Assembly (NCBI RefSeq): GCF_000695795.1
Contig: NZ_JNCA01000003.1
Span: 1-64,000 of the forward strand
DNA from: Flavobacterium seoulense
GTDB lineage: Bacteria; Bacteroidota; Bacteroidia; Flavobacteriales; Flavobacteriaceae
Length of the DNA: 64,000 nt
Direction: 5' to 3'
Shown here: positions 17,195 to 25,859 of the stretch, one piece after another
Numbering within the stretch: position 1 is the stretch's first letter
How the letters are laid out: the number at the start of each line of letters is the position of its first letter
Translations under genes and position numbers: made by a program
Notes under the pieces: model-generated
The model's database searches: none
The model's input: only the letters and a program-made list of their open reading frames with translations
What the model was told of the DNA's origin: nothing

Positions 17195-17224
17195 GGTAGG
17201 GTAAAAAACCGTTCAGTTGTCTTA
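17195..17224 (+). promoter_or_regulatory. Predicted ECF sigma promoter of the fecR-receptor operon
   Basis: GGTAGGGTAAAAAA (17195-17208), 10 nt, GTCTTA (17219-17224), the same architecture as the motif at 16521-16492 on the other strand. It lies entirely between the sigma stop and the fecR ATG at 17243, leaving a leader of about a dozen nucleotides. Confidence 0.72.
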
Positions 17225-17242
17225 TCCCTATAGCGAGAAATC

Positions 17243-18157
17243 ATGGAAAAGGAAAAAGAAATAGTAAAATGGCTTGATGGCGAACTTTCGACTCCCGAAA
17301 TCGAAGATTTAAAACAATCTAAAGATTTTAAGAGCATCGAAAAAATTGCTCATTACGCCTCGCATTTAGCAACTCCAAAAGTAGATGCGCAACAAGCTTT
17401 GGCTGCTTTAAAAAACAGAAAACTAACTAAAAAATCACCTAAAGTAAGAAACTTAAACTTTAGTGCTTTTTATAAAATAGCGGCTGTTTTCCTGATTGCA
17501 TTAACGTCGGCTTATTTCTTATTTTACAATACTAATCAATCTTTTGAAACCGGAATTGCACAAACTACAACGTTCCAGCTTCCGGACAATTCTGAAGTGA
17601 TATTGAATGCTTCCTCTAAGGTTGTTTTCAATGAAAAAAATTGGAACAAAAAAAGAGATTTAACACTTGAAGGAGAAGCTTATTTTCAGGTGCAAAAAGG
17701 AAAAACTTTTAGTGTAACTACTACAGATGGTGTGGTACAAGTTTTAGGAACGCATTTTGACGTGAAACAGCGCAATAATTTCTATGAAGTAAGCTGTTAT
17801 GAAGGATTAGTAAGTGTAACCTATAACGGAAAAACAGTAAAATTACCACCCGGAAAAACCTTTAGGGTAATCAATAAACAAATCGAAAACGTAGAAGATT
17901 TTGATGCTCAACATCCATCGTGGTTACAAAAAGAATCCAGTTTTACCCGTGTTCCTTTACATCAGGTTATTGCCGAATTAGAACGCCAATACGATATTAA
18001 AATAGAAACAAAAGAAATCGATACATCTAAGCTTTTTACAGGAAGTTTTACACATACTGATCAAAAAATAGCTTTAGAAGCCGTTACAATTCCGTTACAA
18101 CTGAGTTATAGTATCAAAGGAGAAAACGTAATATTCTACAAATATGCAGCTCAATAA
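17243..18157 (+). CDS. FecR-family anti-sigma factor
   Basis: Inner-membrane anti-sigma factor that would hold or activate the neighbouring ECF sigma factor in response to the TonB receptor. The cytoplasmic N-terminus (1-70) has the anti-sigma opening IVKWLDGELSTPEIEDL. One membrane helix lies at about 74-94 (IAAVFLIALTSAYFLFY). The periplasmic FecR domain (100-190) shows TTFQLPDNSEVILNASSKV, LEGEAYFQVQKG and VLGTHFDVKQ. Residues 230-304 form the DUF4974 domain that in this family contacts the receptor STN domain (RVPLHQVIAELERQYDIKIE). It overlaps the receptor gene by 14 bp, which implies translational coupling. Confidence 0.94.
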   Translation: MEKEKEIVKWLDGELSTPEIEDLKQSKDFKSIEKIAHYASHLATPKVDAQQALAALKNRKLTKKSPKVRNLNFSAFYKIAAVFLIALTSAYFLFYNTNQSFETGIAQTTTFQLPDNSEVILNASSKVVFNEKNWNKKRDLTLEGEAYFQVQKGKTFSVTTTDGVVQVLGTHFDVKQRNNFYEVSCYEGLVSVTYNGKTVKLPPGKTFRVINKQIENVEDFDAQHPSWLQKESSFTRVPLHQVIAELERQYDIKIETKEIDTSKLFTGSFTHTDQKIALEAVTIPLQLSYSIKGENVIFYKYAAQ

Positions 18158-20675
18158 ATGGATTATTTATTTGCTAATAGTCATTGGAAATTATAGTCAG
18201 GCACAACAAAATACTACTAAAATTCCTTTAAGTACTATTATTAAAAGTATTGAAAAACAATTCAATATCAAATTTTCCTATGCTGTTGAAGATATTGCAA
18301 CAATTAGCATCGAAAAGTCAGCTAAAGAACTAAATCTTCAGGAAACAATTGCATATTTGAACTCAAAAGTACCGCTTGATTTTAAAGCCTTAAATGAACG
18401 CTACATCACCATTTCTAAATTAAATAAAAACGTTGCTGTTTGCGGAGTAGTTTTAGATGAAAATTCGAAAGCGATACTTTCCAGCGCTTCTATTCGAATA
18501 AAAAACAGCTTCGAAAAAACTATTGCTTCAAGTAATGGCAATTTTAATTTAACGAATGTTTCTATTGATGCCACGGTTATAATTTCGTATTTGGGTTATG
18601 AAACCAAAGAAATCCTGGTAAAAGAATTATTTTCGGGAGATCAAAACTGTAAAAATATCTTTCTAAAACCTACCAAAGAAGAACTAAATCAGGTATTAAT
18701 TCCTGTATTTTTAACTTCTGGATTACAAAAATCGATAGACGGAAGTACGGTTTTAAACACGAAAAAATTTGGCATTTTACCCGGATTAACTGAACCCGAT
18801 ATTCTTCAGTCCATTCAAACGCTTCCAGGTGTGGAAAGTAGTAACGAAAGTATTGCAAATATCAACGTGCGCGGCGGAACAAACGATCAAAATTTAATGC
18901 TTTGGGACAATATTAAAATGTATCATTCAGGGCATTTTTTTGGATTAATTTCGGCTTACAATCCTAATTTGACTAACAAAGTTGTGGTTACTAAAAATGG
19001 AACAAGTGCCGAATATAGCGATGGTGTTTCGAGTACGGTAAATATGAGTACCAATAACGAAATCAGAAATAAACTTGCGGCTGGCGGCGGAATCAACCTG
19101 ATTAGCGCTGATGCTTATATCGAAATTCCATTAGCTAAAAATCTAGAAATAGATCTTTCTGTTCGACATTCGATTACTGATTTTGTCAACACGCCAACTT
19201 ATACCAAATATTACAAAAAAAGTTTTCAGGACTCGGAAATTAAATTAGATAATTTAGAAACTAATACTGATTCTGATTTCAATTTTTATGATTACACTGC
19301 TAAAATCTTATTTGATTTGAATGACAAACATCAGTTTAGAGCGAATCTCATTGGGATTACAAATGCTTTGAATTATGCTGAAACCAATAATAGTGACCAA
19401 AACCAATCTAAAGCAAGTTCGCTTTCGCAAAAAAACATAGGTTATGGTGGTAACTGGAAAGCACAATGGACTAATAAATTCAGTAGTCAATTAAGCACTT
19501 ATTTTTCAAGATATAATATTGATGCAACTGATTATCGTGTAGCAACAGATCAGCTTTTAACAGAAGCCAATGAAGTTTTAGAAACCGGAACTAAATTAAA
19601 TTTATATTACGATGTTAATCAAAATATGAAACTTTTAGCTGGCTATCAATTCACCGAAACAGGAATGCTTAACCAGACCAGAGTAAGTTCGCCGTTTTTT
19701 TCCAGTACTAAAAAAGATGTTTTATTAAATCATGCGGCATTTGCCGAAACAGAATACAACAAAAACAAAACCTATCTAAGAATAGGAATGCGTGTGAATT
19801 ATTTTCAAAAATTTGAAAAAGTATTATTCGAGCCAAGAATTAATTTCAGGCAGGAATTTTCGAATCAATTAGCATTAAAAATTGAAGGCGAATTTAAAAA
19901 CCAAACCACCACCCAAATTATCGATTTTGAAGATGATTTTCTGGGTGTCGAAAAAAGACGCTGGCAAGTCGTCAACAATAAAGACATTCCAATTGCTAAG
20001 AGCAAGCAGGCTTCTCTTGGACTTGAATTTCAAAAGAATAACTGGAATGCTGAAGTAACAGGATTTTATAAAATTGTAGATGGAATCACAGCTTCCAACC
20101 AGGGATTTTACAATAATTTTCAAAACCTAAATGCAAATGGAAGTTATACTGATACTGGAATTGAATTTTTAATTAACAAAACCACTACGAAATACAGTAC
20201 GTGGTTAAGCTATACTTTTAGCAATAATAATTATGAATTCGAGAGTTTCACGCCATCAACTTTCCCTAACAATGTAGATATTCGCCATTCCGTTACCCTT
20301 GGTTTTAATTATGAAATCGTGAGGAATTTAAAGATTTCTGTTGGAGGAATTTGGCACAATGGCTTACCCTATACTAAACCTATCGAAGGAGATGAAACCG
20401 TTCAAAATGGTAATAGAACCTTTGTCAATTATGATGCTCCAAATAGTCAGAACTTAAATGATTTTCTGCGTATTGATACTTCATTTAGCTATAATTTTAA
20501 TTTTACTCCAAAATTAAAAGCAAGTCTCCGCGCTGGTGTTATTAACCTAAGCAATAAGAAAAACTACATCAACCGCTATTACAAAGTAGATCCAGATAAT
20601 ACCGAAAAAGCAATCGAAGTAAGCAACCGATCCCTAGCTTTTACACCGAATGTAAGTTTTAGAGTCAACTTTTAA
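18144..20675 (+). CDS. FecA-like TonB-dependent transducer receptor with STN domain
   Basis: Outer-membrane TonB-dependent receptor that also signals. Signal peptide 1-21 (SQAQ). The secretin/TonB short N-terminal (STN) domain covers about 24-93 (PLSTIIKSIEKQFNIKFSYA), the part that talks to FecR. A carboxypeptidase-regulatory-like domain follows (95-170, GVVLDENSKAILSSASIRIK), then the plug (about 195-310; VNVRGG-like INVRGGTNDQNLMLWDNI) and the barrel, which ends in aromatic F843. No SusD-like partner is nearby, so this is not a typical SusC glycan importer; iron chelates, peptides or other ligands are possible. The ligand cannot be read from sequence. Confidence 0.93.
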   Translation: MQLNKWIIYLLIVIGNYSQAQQNTTKIPLSTIIKSIEKQFNIKFSYAVEDIATISIEKSAKELNLQETIAYLNSKVPLDFKALNERYITISKLNKNVAVCGVVLDENSKAILSSASIRIKNSFEKTIASSNGNFNLTNVSIDATVIISYLGYETKEILVKELFSGDQNCKNIFLKPTKEELNQVLIPVFLTSGLQKSIDGSTVLNTKKFGILPGLTEPDILQSIQTLPGVESSNESIANINVRGGTNDQNLMLWDNIKMYHSGHFFGLISAYNPNLTNKVVVTKNGTSAEYSDGVSSTVNMSTNNEIRNKLAAGGGINLISADAYIEIPLAKNLEIDLSVRHSITDFVNTPTYTKYYKKSFQDSEIKLDNLETNTDSDFNFYDYTAKILFDLNDKHQFRANLIGITNALNYAETNNSDQNQSKASSLSQKNIGYGGNWKAQWTNKFSSQLSTYFSRYNIDATDYRVATDQLLTEANEVLETGTKLNLYYDVNQNMKLLAGYQFTETGMLNQTRVSSPFFSSTKKDVLLNHAAFAETEYNKNKTYLRIGMRVNYFQKFEKVLFEPRINFRQEFSNQLALKIEGEFKNQTTTQIIDFEDDFLGVEKRRWQVVNNKDIPIAKSKQASLGLEFQKNNWNAEVTGFYKIVDGITASNQGFYNNFQNLNANGSYTDTGIEFLINKTTTKYSTWLSYTFSNNNYEFESFTPSTFPNNVDIRHSVTLGFNYEIVRNLKISVGGIWHNGLPYTKPIEGDETVQNGNRTFVNYDAPNSQNLNDFLRIDTSFSYNFNFTPKLKASLRAGVINLSNKKNYINRYYKVDPDNTEKAIEVSNRSLAFTPNVSFRVNF

Positions 20676-20747
20676 AAAGCTTATTATTTTTTTTATAAAT
20701 ATTGAATATATTTGAATCATATTTTTTATTAATACTAAATTAAAATT

Positions 20748-21146
20748 ATGAATAACAACATCAATTTAGGTCTTTTGATTCTTCGTCTTCCAATAGGAGG
20801 ATTAATGCTATTACACGGAATTGCAAAATTTGGTCATACTGCAGGAATTGGAGGTATGTTGACTGAAAAAGGATTACCCGCTTTTCTTTCGTATGGAGTT
20901 TACATCACAGAAGTTTTAGCTCCTATATTAATCCTTATCGGATTCAGGACAAGATTAGCTTCGGCAGTATACGTTTTTGGAGCTTTGTTTGCGCTATTTT
21001 TAGCACACAGTTCAGAATTGTTTGAATTAAGCGAACATGGTGGCTGGAAGTTAGAATTATTAGGCTTGTATATTTTTGGTGGTTTGGCTCTATTCTTTAC
21101 AGGAGGAGGAAAATTTGCCGCTTCGACAACCAATAAATGGGATTAA
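20748..21146 (+). CDS. DoxX-family membrane protein
   Basis: Small inner-membrane protein with four predicted helices, typical of the DoxX family: LLILRLPIGGLMLLHGIAKF at the start, then AYGVYITEVLAPILILIGF-like and LFALFLAHSSELFEL segments. At 132 residues it is normal for the family. Some relatives take part in thiosulfate or quinone redox chemistry, but most DoxX proteins have no assigned role. A TATATTTG box at 20707-20714, 34 bp upstream, suggests its own promoter, without a recognisable -33 element. A terminator follows directly. Confidence 0.88.
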   Translation: MNNNINLGLLILRLPIGGLMLLHGIAKFGHTAGIGGMLTEKGLPAFLSYGVYITEVLAPILILIGFRTRLASAVYVFGALFALFLAHSSELFELSEHGGWKLELLGLYIFGGLALFFTGGGKFAASTTNKWD

Positions 21147-21152
21147 ATAAAA

Positions 21153-21184
21153 AAGCCCTTTCAAATTTGATTTTGAAAGGGCTT
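21153..21184. terminator. Bidirectional terminator between DoxX and glmM
   Basis: AAGCCCTTTCAAA (21153-21165) pairs perfectly with TTTGAAAGGGCTT (21172-21184), followed by a T-rich stretch, and preceded by A residues that serve the minus strand. Confidence 0.9.
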
Positions 21185-21204
21185 CCATTTTTTTATTAGA
21201 AAAA

Positions 21205-22605
21205 TTAAATTCCGGCAACTGCTTTAATTTCATCTATAATACGTAATGCCAAAGCATCTGCTTGTGCTTGCGAAGGCGCTTCGGTATAAATACGAATAAT
21301 CGGTTCTGTATTTGATTTTCTTAAATGTACCCATTCGTTAGCAAAATCAATCTTTACTCCATCAATAGTCGTAATATCTTCGTTTTTATACTTTTCAGTC
21401 ATAGCAACTAAAATCGCATCCACATCAATTTGAGGAGTCAATTCGATTTTATTTTTGCTCATATAATATTCCGGATAAGAAGCTCGCAATTCAGCAACAC
21501 TAATCTTTTTGTTTGCCAAATGTGTCAGGAACAAAGCCACTCCTACCAGACTATCACGACCATAATGAGACTCAGGATAAATGATTCCGCCATTTCCTTC
21601 ACCACCAATAATGGCATTGTTCTTTTTCATCAATTCTACTACATTCACCTCACCTACTGCACTGGCTTCATAACTTCCATTATGAGAATTTGTCACATCG
21701 CGTAATGCACGGGAAGATGACATATTAGAAACGGTATTTCCTGATGTTTTGCTCAGCACATAATCAGCCACAGCTACCAATGTATATTCTTCACCAAACA
21801 TTTCTCCGTCATCGCTAATAAAAGCCAAACGGTCTACATCCGGATCAACAACCACTCCTAAATGCGCTTTTTCTTTTACAACCAGTTCGCAAATATCTGT
21901 CAAATGTTCTTTTAAAGGTTCCGGGTTATGAGGAAAATGGCCGTTAGGTTCGCAGTATAATTTTACAACTTCAACCCCCATTTGTTCTAATAATTTCGGG
22001 ATAATCACACCTCCTGAAGAATTCACTCCATCAACAACCACTTTAAATTTAGCAGCTTTAACTGCATCAACATCTACTAAAGGTAAATTCAATACTTCAT
22101 CAATATGAATATCCATGTAAGCATCGTTTTCGATAATTTCACCTAAACTATCTACATCTGAAAACTCAAAAGCTTCAGCTTCGGCAATTTGAAGAATTTT
22201 TTCGCCTTCTACTCCATTTAAAAACTCTCCTTTTTCGTTAAGCAATTTCAAAGCATTCCATTGTTTTGGATTGTGAGAAGCTGTTAAAATAATTCCACCA
22301 TTAGCTTTTTCTAACGGAACAGCAACTTCAACTGTAGGTGTAGTTGATAGTCCTAAATCAATAACATCAATTCCTAAACCTATTAATGTATTTACAACCA
22401 AATTATGAATCATTGGTCCCGAAATACGAGCATCACGACCTACAACTACTTTTAGTTTTGTTTCTTTTACAACTGAATCCTGACTGTTTTTTAACCAGGT
22501 TCCATAAGCCGAAGCAAATTTTACAGCATCAACCGGAGTAAGATTATCACCTACTTTCCCTCCAATAGTTCCTCTAATTCCTGATATTGATTTTATTAAT
22601 GTCAT
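21205..22605 (-). CDS. glmM: Phosphoglucosamine mutase (phosphohexomutase)
   Basis: Cytoplasmic alpha-D-phosphohexomutase that converts glucosamine-6-phosphate to glucosamine-1-phosphate for peptidoglycan and lipopolysaccharide precursors. The start SISGIRGTIGG is typical of GlmM. The phosphoserine is S110 in TASHNP, the magnesium loop is DPDVDR, the sugar-binding loop is EGNGGI, and the phosphate-binding loop near the end is RKSNTEPIIRIYTEA. At 466 residues it is full length. A TATATTTG box at 22659-22652 on the minus strand lies 47 bp upstream. Phosphomannomutase activity cannot be excluded, as the superfamily members look alike. Confidence 0.88.
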   Translation of the reverse strand: MTLIKSISGIRGTIGGKVGDNLTPVDAVKFASAYGTWLKNSQDSVVKETKLKVVVGRDARISGPMIHNLVVNTLIGLGIDVIDLGLSTTPTVEVAVPLEKANGGIILTASHNPKQWNALKLLNEKGEFLNGVEGEKILQIAEAEAFEFSDVDSLGEIIENDAYMDIHIDEVLNLPLVDVDAVKAAKFKVVVDGVNSSGGVIIPKLLEQMGVEVVKLYCEPNGHFPHNPEPLKEHLTDICELVVKEKAHLGVVVDPDVDRLAFISDDGEMFGEEYTLVAVADYVLSKTSGNTVSNMSSSRALRDVTNSHNGSYEASAVGEVNVVELMKKNNAIIGGEGNGGIIYPESHYGRDSLVGVALFLTHLANKKISVAELRASYPEYYMSKNKIELTPQIDVDAILVAMTEKYKNEDITTIDGVKIDFANEWVHLRKSNTEPIIRIYTEAPSQAQADALALRIIDEIKAVAGI

Positions 22606-22742
22606 TTTTATTCTATTTCTTTTAAAGTATTATTCTGATTTTTTTTGTTTCCAAATATAGCAATTTGAAAATAAAATTTGCATCATAAACATTACAAAGA
22701 AAAATACTATTATTTTTATTAGTTTATTTAATAGTTTTTTAG

Positions 22743-22772
22743 TTTGTCAATTTCTAATAAAGAATATCTTTG
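22743..22772 (+). promoter_or_regulatory. Promoter of the thioredoxin/kinase/regulator cassette
   Basis: TTTG at 22743-22746, 18 nt, then TATCTTTG at 22765-22772 match the Bacteroidota promoter consensus. A possible in-frame TTG start at 22770 lies inside the -7 box, so the ATG at 22800 must be the real start of the first gene. Confidence 0.78.
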
Positions 22773-22799
22773 CCGATTAAAATAAAAAACAATGTGATT

Positions 22800-23423
22800 A
22801 TGACTAAAAAATTACGTATCTATTTTATTACGATATGGTTAACAGGAGTAATTGCTATTGTTGGTTGGACATTTTGGAGTACTGAGTATTTATACAGCCA
22901 GCCTACACCTGTTCCTAAAACTTTTAAAGAAGTTCCTAATGGGACATTTATAGCACTCAATGATGATATTAAACAAAAAGTTGGTAAGCCTATATTAATT
23001 CATTTTTTTAATCCAGATTGTCCTTGTTCACGATTTAATATGAAACATTTTAAATCTTTAGTAAAAAAATATGATAATCAAATGGATTTTGGAATTGTAG
23101 TTTTATGTCAAAAAAGAAAATATACATCTGATGACATAAAAGAGAAGTTCGATTTAGATTTACCTATTACTTTTGACAGCTCTTTAGCAGATAAATGCGG
23201 CGTAATTTCTACCCCCCAAGCCGTAATTTTAGATCAAAAACAGCAAATTTATTTTAAAGGAAATTATAACAAAAGTCGCTATTGCACTGATACAAAAAGT
23301 GATTATGCAAAAATGGCTATTGATTCTTTATTAAATAAAAACACTAATCCTAAGTTTAACAATCAGGCACATGTTGCCTACGGATGTTCGTTACCATCTT
23401 CAAAAATTTGTAAAAAAGAATAA
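22800..23423 (+). CDS. Membrane-anchored thioredoxin-fold protein (AhpC/TSA or DUF6436-like)
   Basis: Predicted N-terminally anchored extracytoplasmic thioredoxin-fold protein. Starting from ATG 22800 it has 207 residues. A membrane anchor covers about residues 6-27 (FITIWLTGVIAIVGWTF). The redox motif lies in FFNPDCPCSRF, a C-x-C arrangement rather than the classic CxxC, and the cis-proline loop is GVISTPQAVILD. The C-terminal tail carries further cysteines (SRYCTD, AYGCSLPSSKIC). The role is probably thiol redox or metal-related chemistry at the membrane. It is the first gene of a tight cassette: 3 bp to the histidine kinase gene and then a response regulator. Confidence 0.78.
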   Translation: MTKKLRIYFITIWLTGVIAIVGWTFWSTEYLYSQPTPVPKTFKEVPNGTFIALNDDIKQKVGKPILIHFFNPDCPCSRFNMKHFKSLVKKYDNQMDFGIVVLCQKRKYTSDDIKEKFDLDLPITFDSSLADKCGVISTPQAVILDQKQQIYFKGNYNKSRYCTDTKSDYAKMAIDSLLNKNTNPKFNNQAHVAYGCSLPSSKICKKE

Positions 23424-23426
23424 TTA

Positions 23427-24731
23427 ATGGAAAATATTACCACTCCGGAAAAAGCTGATCTAGCTTATATAGAAGGATTTGAAGCAGATGTTAAGACGAA
23501 ATCAGATCAATTTATCAATTATTTTTTAATTGCCTTTTTCGTTATTGGTTTGCTTTTAGCAATGGTATATGACACCTGGAAAGTAGCATTAATAATAAGT
23601 TTACCACTATTGTCTGCTTATTATGTTACTAAAACTTTACTTCCTAAATCTAATTTATACCAATACGTCCTGAGTGCTGTATTAGGTATTTTCATGGCAC
23701 AATTTATTTACCAAATGCACGGAATGTTTGAAATGCATTTCTTTGCATTCATTGGCAGTGCTATATTAATTACTTATCAAAACTGGCGTCTTCAAATCCC
23801 TATTGCAATAATTGTAGTACTTCACCATGCTATATTTGGTTATTTACAATATCTGGGGAATGATGATATCTTTTTTTCGCAACTGGATTATATGGATTTG
23901 CAAACCTTTTTAATTCACATATTACTGGCAATAGTTATTTTTTTCCTTTGCGGATTATGGGCGCATCATATAAAAGAATATGCTAACAAGCACATACAAC
24001 AAAATTACACTTTAGGAAAACTGCAAAAAAACGAAGAACAAAATAACCTGTTACGTAAAACAAATCTTGAGCTCGACAAATTTGCATACAGTGTTTCTCA
24101 TGATCTTAGAGCACCATTACTTTCAATGAAAGGAATCATAGATATTACAGATATGATGACCGATGAAGAAATAACAAAAAAACACATGGTTATGCTTCGT
24201 GAAAGTGCTGATAAATTAGATACTTTTATTACTGATATTCATAATTACAGCCGTAATTCCCGTCAGGAAATCAAGCTTCAAATGATTAATTTTGATGAAT
24301 TATTAAATGGATTAAATCAGCAAATGGCATATATGAACGGTACCAGAGCTGTTGATATTCAAATTTTAACTGAAGGAAATGACGTTTTTATTTCTGATAA
24401 ATATCGGGTGCAAATGGTTTTAAATAATTTAATTTCTAATGCCATTCGCTACCAAAAAATAGAAAATGAAAATCCGTATGTGAAAATTAAAGTCAAAATA
24501 AATTCTAAAGATGCTGAAATTTCGATAGAAGACAACGGTATTGGGATTGAACAGGAAAATTACCATCAAATTTTCGAAATGTTCTATCGCGTTTCAGACC
24601 AATCTAAAGGTTCCGGACTAGGCTTGTATATCGTAAAAGAAACTGTCGATGTTCTAAAAGGTTCCATATCATTAACATCTAAAAAAAATGAAGGAACCAC
24701 TTTTCTGGTAAAATTACCCAACAATAACTAA
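23427..24731 (+). CDS. Sensor histidine kinase with a His-rich six-helix membrane domain
   Basis: Two-component sensor kinase. About six membrane helices occupy residues 30-182, followed by a short coiled coil, a HisKA domain with phosphoacceptor H225 (YSVSHDLRAPLLSMKG) and a HATPase domain with N box (NNLISNAIRY), G1 (IEDNGIGIE) and G2 (GSGLGLYIVKE). The membrane part carries a striking set of polar residues: H98, E102, H104 (MHGMFEMHF), H133-H134 (LHHAIFGYL), H164, H180-H181. I recall a similar HG..E.HF.../HH pattern in the membrane part of some chemoreceptors, which suggests a metal or heme ligand set. It is co-transcribed with the thioredoxin-fold gene and the response regulator. Confidence 0.9.
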   Translation: MENITTPEKADLAYIEGFEADVKTKSDQFINYFLIAFFVIGLLLAMVYDTWKVALIISLPLLSAYYVTKTLLPKSNLYQYVLSAVLGIFMAQFIYQMHGMFEMHFFAFIGSAILITYQNWRLQIPIAIIVVLHHAIFGYLQYLGNDDIFFSQLDYMDLQTFLIHILLAIVIFFLCGLWAHHIKEYANKHIQQNYTLGKLQKNEEQNNLLRKTNLELDKFAYSVSHDLRAPLLSMKGIIDITDMMTDEEITKKHMVMLRESADKLDTFITDIHNYSRNSRQEIKLQMINFDELLNGLNQQMAYMNGTRAVDIQILTEGNDVFISDKYRVQMVLNNLISNAIRYQKIENENPYVKIKVKINSKDAEISIEDNGIGIEQENYHQIFEMFYRVSDQSKGSGLGLYIVKETVDVLKGSISLTSKKNEGTTFLVKLPNNN

Positions 24732-24755
24732 AATAGATTTTCAAAATTTTATAGT

Positions 24756-25187
24756 ATGTCAAATAATCAATTCAGACCCTACGATCTTGTTTTATCAGTT
24801 GATGATAACCAGATAGACCGCTATATTTGCGGAACAATCGTAGAAAAATATAATTTTGCAAAGCGTGTAATTGAATTTGATATGGCTACAAAAGCCCTTG
24901 AATATCTTCATGAAAATTTACACATTCCTGAAAATATTCCTCAAATTATTTTTCTGGACATTAATATGCCTATTATGTCGGGGTTTGATTTTTTGGAAGA
25001 AATATCAAAGCTTCCGGTCATTATCCAGAATACTTGTTGTATTGTAATGCTAACATCGTCTGTGAATCCAAACGATTTAGATCGTGCCAATAATAATTTT
25101 ATTGTAAAAGATTACATTAGTAAACCGCTTAATAAAGAAAAACTAGATGAAGTTGAAATTGTATTTAATTCTAATTTCAACAGATAA
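24756..25187 (+). CDS. Single-domain response regulator
   Basis: CheY-like receiver domain without an output domain (143 residues). The acidic pair is D16-D17 (SVDDNQ), the phosphoacceptor is D68 in FLDINMP, the conserved Thr/Ser is in MLTSS, and the lysine is in SKPLNKEK. It follows the histidine kinase by 24 bp and is its likely partner. With no DNA-binding part it must act through protein contacts or as a phosphate sink. The Bacteroidota often use such stand-alone receivers of the Rcp1 type. Confidence 0.9.
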   Translation: MSNNQFRPYDLVLSVDDNQIDRYICGTIVEKYNFAKRVIEFDMATKALEYLHENLHIPENIPQIIFLDINMPIMSGFDFLEEISKLPVIIQNTCCIVMLTSSVNPNDLDRANNNFIVKDYISKPLNKEKLDEVEIVFNSNFNR

Positions 25188-25206
25188 TCATCAAAATAAT
25201 ATTTTA

Positions 25207-25237
25207 AAAACGGAATACGTTAACATTCCGCTTTTTT
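25207..25237 (+). terminator. Terminator after the response regulator
   Basis: CGGAAT (25211-25216) pairs with ATTCCG (25225-25230), extended by an A run before and C plus six T after. It is weaker than the other terminators in this window. Confidence 0.65.
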
Positions 25238-25273
25238 GTTTGTAGTTAAAAATTTTAGCCCTATTTTTAAACT

Positions 25274-25858
25274 ATGAACTTTTTAGCCCACATCTATCTT
25301 TCCGGAGACAATGATTTTATAAAAATTGGCAATTTTATGGCCGATGGCATTCGCGGAAAACAATTTGAAAATTTTCCTGACGAAATTCAAAAAGGAATTC
25401 TGCTACATCGGGCCATTGATACTTTTACAGATGCTCATCCCGTTTTTAGAGACAGTACTAAACGATTACACGAACGTTATCATCATTATGCCGGTGTAAT
25501 TGTAGATATTTTTTACGATCATTTTCTGGCTAAAAACTGGAACAATTATTCGAATGAAAATCTCGGAGACTATGTTGCTCGTTTTTACCAATCCATGCAT
25601 ACTCATCATGATTTACTTAGCGAAAAAGCCAAAGGAATGCTTCCGTATATGGAAAAACAAAATTGGTTATTGAGTTATCAAACTATTGAAGGAATTCATC
25701 AAATTTTGACTCAGATGGATCGCCGTACAAATAATAATTCGAATATGCGTTTTGCTTCAGAAGAATTAAAAGAATATTATCCTCAATTCGAAAAGGAATT
25801 CACTATTTTTTTTGAAGCCATTCAGGTTTATTGTTTATCAAAACTAAAAACACTTTAA
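25274..25858 (+). CDS. ACP phosphodiesterase-like protein (DUF479)
   Basis: Member of the DUF479/AcpH family; the enteric enzyme removes the phosphopantetheine arm from acyl carrier protein. Recognised from MNFLAHIYLSGDNDFIKIGN, FMADGIRG, GILLHRAIDTFTDAHPVFRD and VIVDIFYDHFLAKNW, which supply the conserved His/Asp metal-binding residues of an HD-like helical fold. The 194 residues match the family. The gene is followed at 1 bp by the AlkD-like gene, so the two are co-transcribed. Activity on ACP is family knowledge, not shown here. Confidence 0.85.
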   Translation: MNFLAHIYLSGDNDFIKIGNFMADGIRGKQFENFPDEIQKGILLHRAIDTFTDAHPVFRDSTKRLHERYHHYAGVIVDIFYDHFLAKNWNNYSNENLGDYVARFYQSMHTHHDLLSEKAKGMLPYMEKQNWLLSYQTIEGIHQILTQMDRRTNNNSNMRFASEELKEYYPQFEKEFTIFFEAIQVYCLSKLKTL

Positions 25859-25859
25859 A

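Noticed and set aside
18144..20675. The TonB-dependent receptor as the SusC importer of the CAZyme operon
   Set aside because: It has an STN domain, overlaps fecR, follows an ECF sigma gene, lacks a SusD partner and is 9 kb away from the CAZyme genes.
22770..22799. TTG start extending the thioredoxin-fold protein by ten codons
   Set aside because: The TTG lies inside the -7 promoter box TATCTTTG, upstream of any transcript.
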